From: Neobacillus sp. CF12
Lineage (GTDB): Bacteria; Bacillota; Bacilli; Bacillales; Cytobacillaceae
Reading direction: 5' to 3'
Length of the DNA: 64,000 nt
NCBI RefSeq assembly: GCF_030348765.1
Contig: NZ_JAUCEU010000007.1
Span: 2,288,501-2,352,500 of the forward strand
The notes below the pieces were generated by a model. That model was not told the DNA's origin and ran no database searches. It saw only the letters and a list, made by a program, of their open reading frames with translations. Position 1 is the stretch's first letter; each line of letters begins with the position of its first letter. Shown in pieces: positions 62,634-64,000 of the stretch. A program made the translations under genes and the position numbers.

Positions 62634-64000
62634 TTGGAAAAAGCAGTCGTTATTACCGGACTAACAAAGCAGTATGAAAACGGCAGAGGAATACAGGACA
62701 TTCAATTATCCATTGATCAGGGGGAAATAATGGGGGTACTTGGTCCAAATGGAGCAGGTAAGACAACATTATTAAAATGTATGACCGGTCTCACCTTACC
62801 GGATAGAGGAAGTGTAAAACTATTCGGTGTAGACCTTCTGAGTAATTATAAAAAAGCGATTACACCTGTTGGTGCGTTAATTGGACCGGCTGTTGCTTAC
62901 GAAAACATGTCACCCTATAAAAATCTAAAAATGATATCTCGTTTATATTCGGGAATCTCCCATTCAGATATTGAAGAAGCATTGAGTCTGACTGGTTTAA
63001 CACCTTATAAGGATGAAAAAGTATCTTCCTTTTCTATGGGAATGAAGCAGCGTTTTGGTATTGCCTCAGCCCTTATTTCCAAACCTAGTTTAATAATCTT
63101 AGATGAACCCACAAACGGTTTAGATATTGATGGATTACTGTTATTAAGAAAGACGATTCAGGAAATATCAAGAAAATCTGGAGTAACCTTTGTGATTTCC
63201 AGTCATCATATTTCAGAATTAGAGAAGCTATGCAATCGCTTTTGTTTTCTCATCCATGGTCAGGCCTCATTTTATGAAACTGGCAATGAGCCTTTAGAGG
63301 ATGTCTATGTCAAGAAAGTGGAGGTAGAGAGGAAGATGAACACTATACTTGCAAATAGTATGAATGAGATACAAAAATTACTATCAAAAAAGATAACCAA
63401 ACTGATTTTATTCGCTGCTTTCCTTCTACCTATGCTAACAAAGTTTCTTGTAAATAATCTATTTTTGATCGATTGGATGGCATTACCTACAGAAAATATT
63501 AATTTTACATTGTTGGATTTATTCATAACCATGTTCATTCCTCTTTACATTTTCATAGCCTCTACGGATATATTTACAGGAGAAGCAGAACGTGGAACCT
63601 TATTCCAAGTTAGGCCCATTAGTCGAATGGAAATGTTCCTTTCCAAATTAACCGCGATTGGCATCATAACCTTATTTGTTCTTTTATTAGAATGGTTGTC
63701 AGTGATGATTAGCAGTGCAATTTTTGATAGTACTTTTGAATTCACTACTATTGCTTCAACTCTAGGAGCATTTATTATTTCCTGGTTCCCCTTAATCGTT
63801 ATCTCTGCATTTGCCATTATGGTAGCATTATTCATTCAGTCTAGTGTTCTTGCGATTTCTAGCATGTTTGTCCTATATTTAGTCATGATGTTTATTCCGT
63901 ATATACTTCCCGCTTCCTTGTATTTGCTTCCATCTTCGTATTTAGATTGGTATATGCAGTGGCTTGGTGATGTGTCATTTCGTTGGATTTTGCAAACTGT
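62634..64000 (+). CDS. ABC transporter, ATPase fused to ABC-2-type permease (partial at window end)
   Basis: A single open frame from TTG (behind GGGTGG) to the right window edge. Residues 1-~230 are an ATP-binding cassette: Walker A GPNGAGKTTL at about 37, signature SFSMGMKQRFG, Walker B LIILDEPTNG, switch ISSHHISE. Then, without a stop, come membrane helices (ITKLILFAAFLLPML) and the ABC-2 loop GEAERGTLFQVRPISRMEMF. Normally these are two genes; an internal ATG with AGAGG upstream at 63336 marks the usual permease start. Export of a peptide or lipid is plausible; substrate unknown. C-terminus not in window. Confidence 0.8.
   Translation, partial: MEKAVVITGLTKQYENGRGIQDIQLSIDQGEIMGVLGPNGAGKTTLLKCMTGLTLPDRGSVKLFGVDLLSNYKKAITPVGALIGPAVAYENMSPYKNLKMISRLYSGISHSDIEEALSLTGLTPYKDEKVSSFSMGMKQRFGIASALISKPSLIILDEPTNGLDIDGLLLLRKTIQEISRKSGVTFVISSHHISELEKLCNRFCFLIHGQASFYETGNEPLEDVYVKKVEVERKMNTILANSMNEIQKLLSKKITKLILFAAFLLPMLTKFLVNNLFLIDWMALPTENINFTLLDLFITMFIPLYIFIASTDIFTGEAERGTLFQVRPISRMEMFLSKLTAIGIITLFVLLLEWLSVMISSAIFDSTFEFTTIASTLGAFIISWFPLIVISAFAIMVALFIQSSVLAISSMFVLYLVMMFIPYILPASLYLLPSSYLDWYMQWLGDVSFRWILQT

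Noticed and set aside
1..64000. CRISPR array, prophage, IS transposase, rRNA or tRNA genes
   Set aside because: No regularly spaced direct repeats, no integrase/transposase frames and no RNA gene patterns were seen; the repeats found are inverted and dispersed.

Overview
The window looks like chromosomal DNA of an endospore-forming, AT-rich Bacillaceae member, probably a Neobacillus/Priestia-like relative of Bacillus; the genus is an inference. Supporting signs are clpE with CtsR boxes, a Spo0E phosphatase, a KinE-like kinase, an alpha/beta-type SASP, CotY/CotZ and YjcZ spore proteins, a germinant-receptor remnant, SigI/RsgI and class IV polyhydroxyalkanoate (PHA) genes. Part of the gene order (ykvS, ykvI-clpE, a MhqR-like gene, spo0E, mtnD-B-X-W, mtnE, mtnU, kinE) resembles the B. 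subtilis ykr-ykv region, with foreign blocks inserted between these genes.

Layout. 1-765: ptsH and the start of ptsI. 1.1-9.6 kb: small proteins, a CPBP protease, YkvI transporter, ClpE with its promoter and operators, an M3 oligopeptidase, a MarR/MhqR-type repressor with a recognisable operator, and a kinase-fold phosphotransferase. 9.7-15.1 kb: an Fsr-like exporter and a complete fixABCX operon (electron-bifurcating flavoprotein) preceded by a strong cre match. 15.4-23.3 kb: ZIP transporter, Spo0E, the methionine-salvage genes with a SAM-I riboswitch, then KinE. 23.4-26.7 kb: a 2-oxoacid:ferredoxin oxidoreductase built as two fused polypeptides. 27-39 kb: a radical SAM protein, short spore-type genes, SASP, SigI/RsgI, an SDR enzyme, PrfC, an extra FtsH-type protease and YkvA. 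39-45 kb: YjcZ peptides, CotY/Z, an ATP-grasp enzyme, a chimeric germination-receptor remnant, UppP and a NlpC/P60 hydrolase. 45-51.3 kb: the PHA locus (phaQ-phaP, hydrolase, and an acyl-CoA ligase-phasin-phaR-phaC operon without phaB). 51.6-57.2 kb: AdhE and PEP carboxylase. 57-64 kb: small membrane and surface genes, PabA, two GC-rich interspersed repeats, and a secreted protein followed by an ABC transporter whose ATPase and permease lie in one reading frame.

How it may work together (inference): FixABCX and the ferredoxin oxidoreductase point to a ferredoxin economy under low oxygen. AdhE, PEP carboxylase and PHA storage are other outlets for reducing power and acetyl-CoA. Putative CcpA (cre) and FadR-like sites suggest coupling to sugar and fatty-acid status. 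The most unusual items are the phaB-less PHA operon with cre over its -35, the GerB-GerC in-frame deletion chimera, the NBD-TMD fusion, the fused ferredoxin oxidoreductase, and a four-member repeat family sharing CTGTTGA-type inverted ends.
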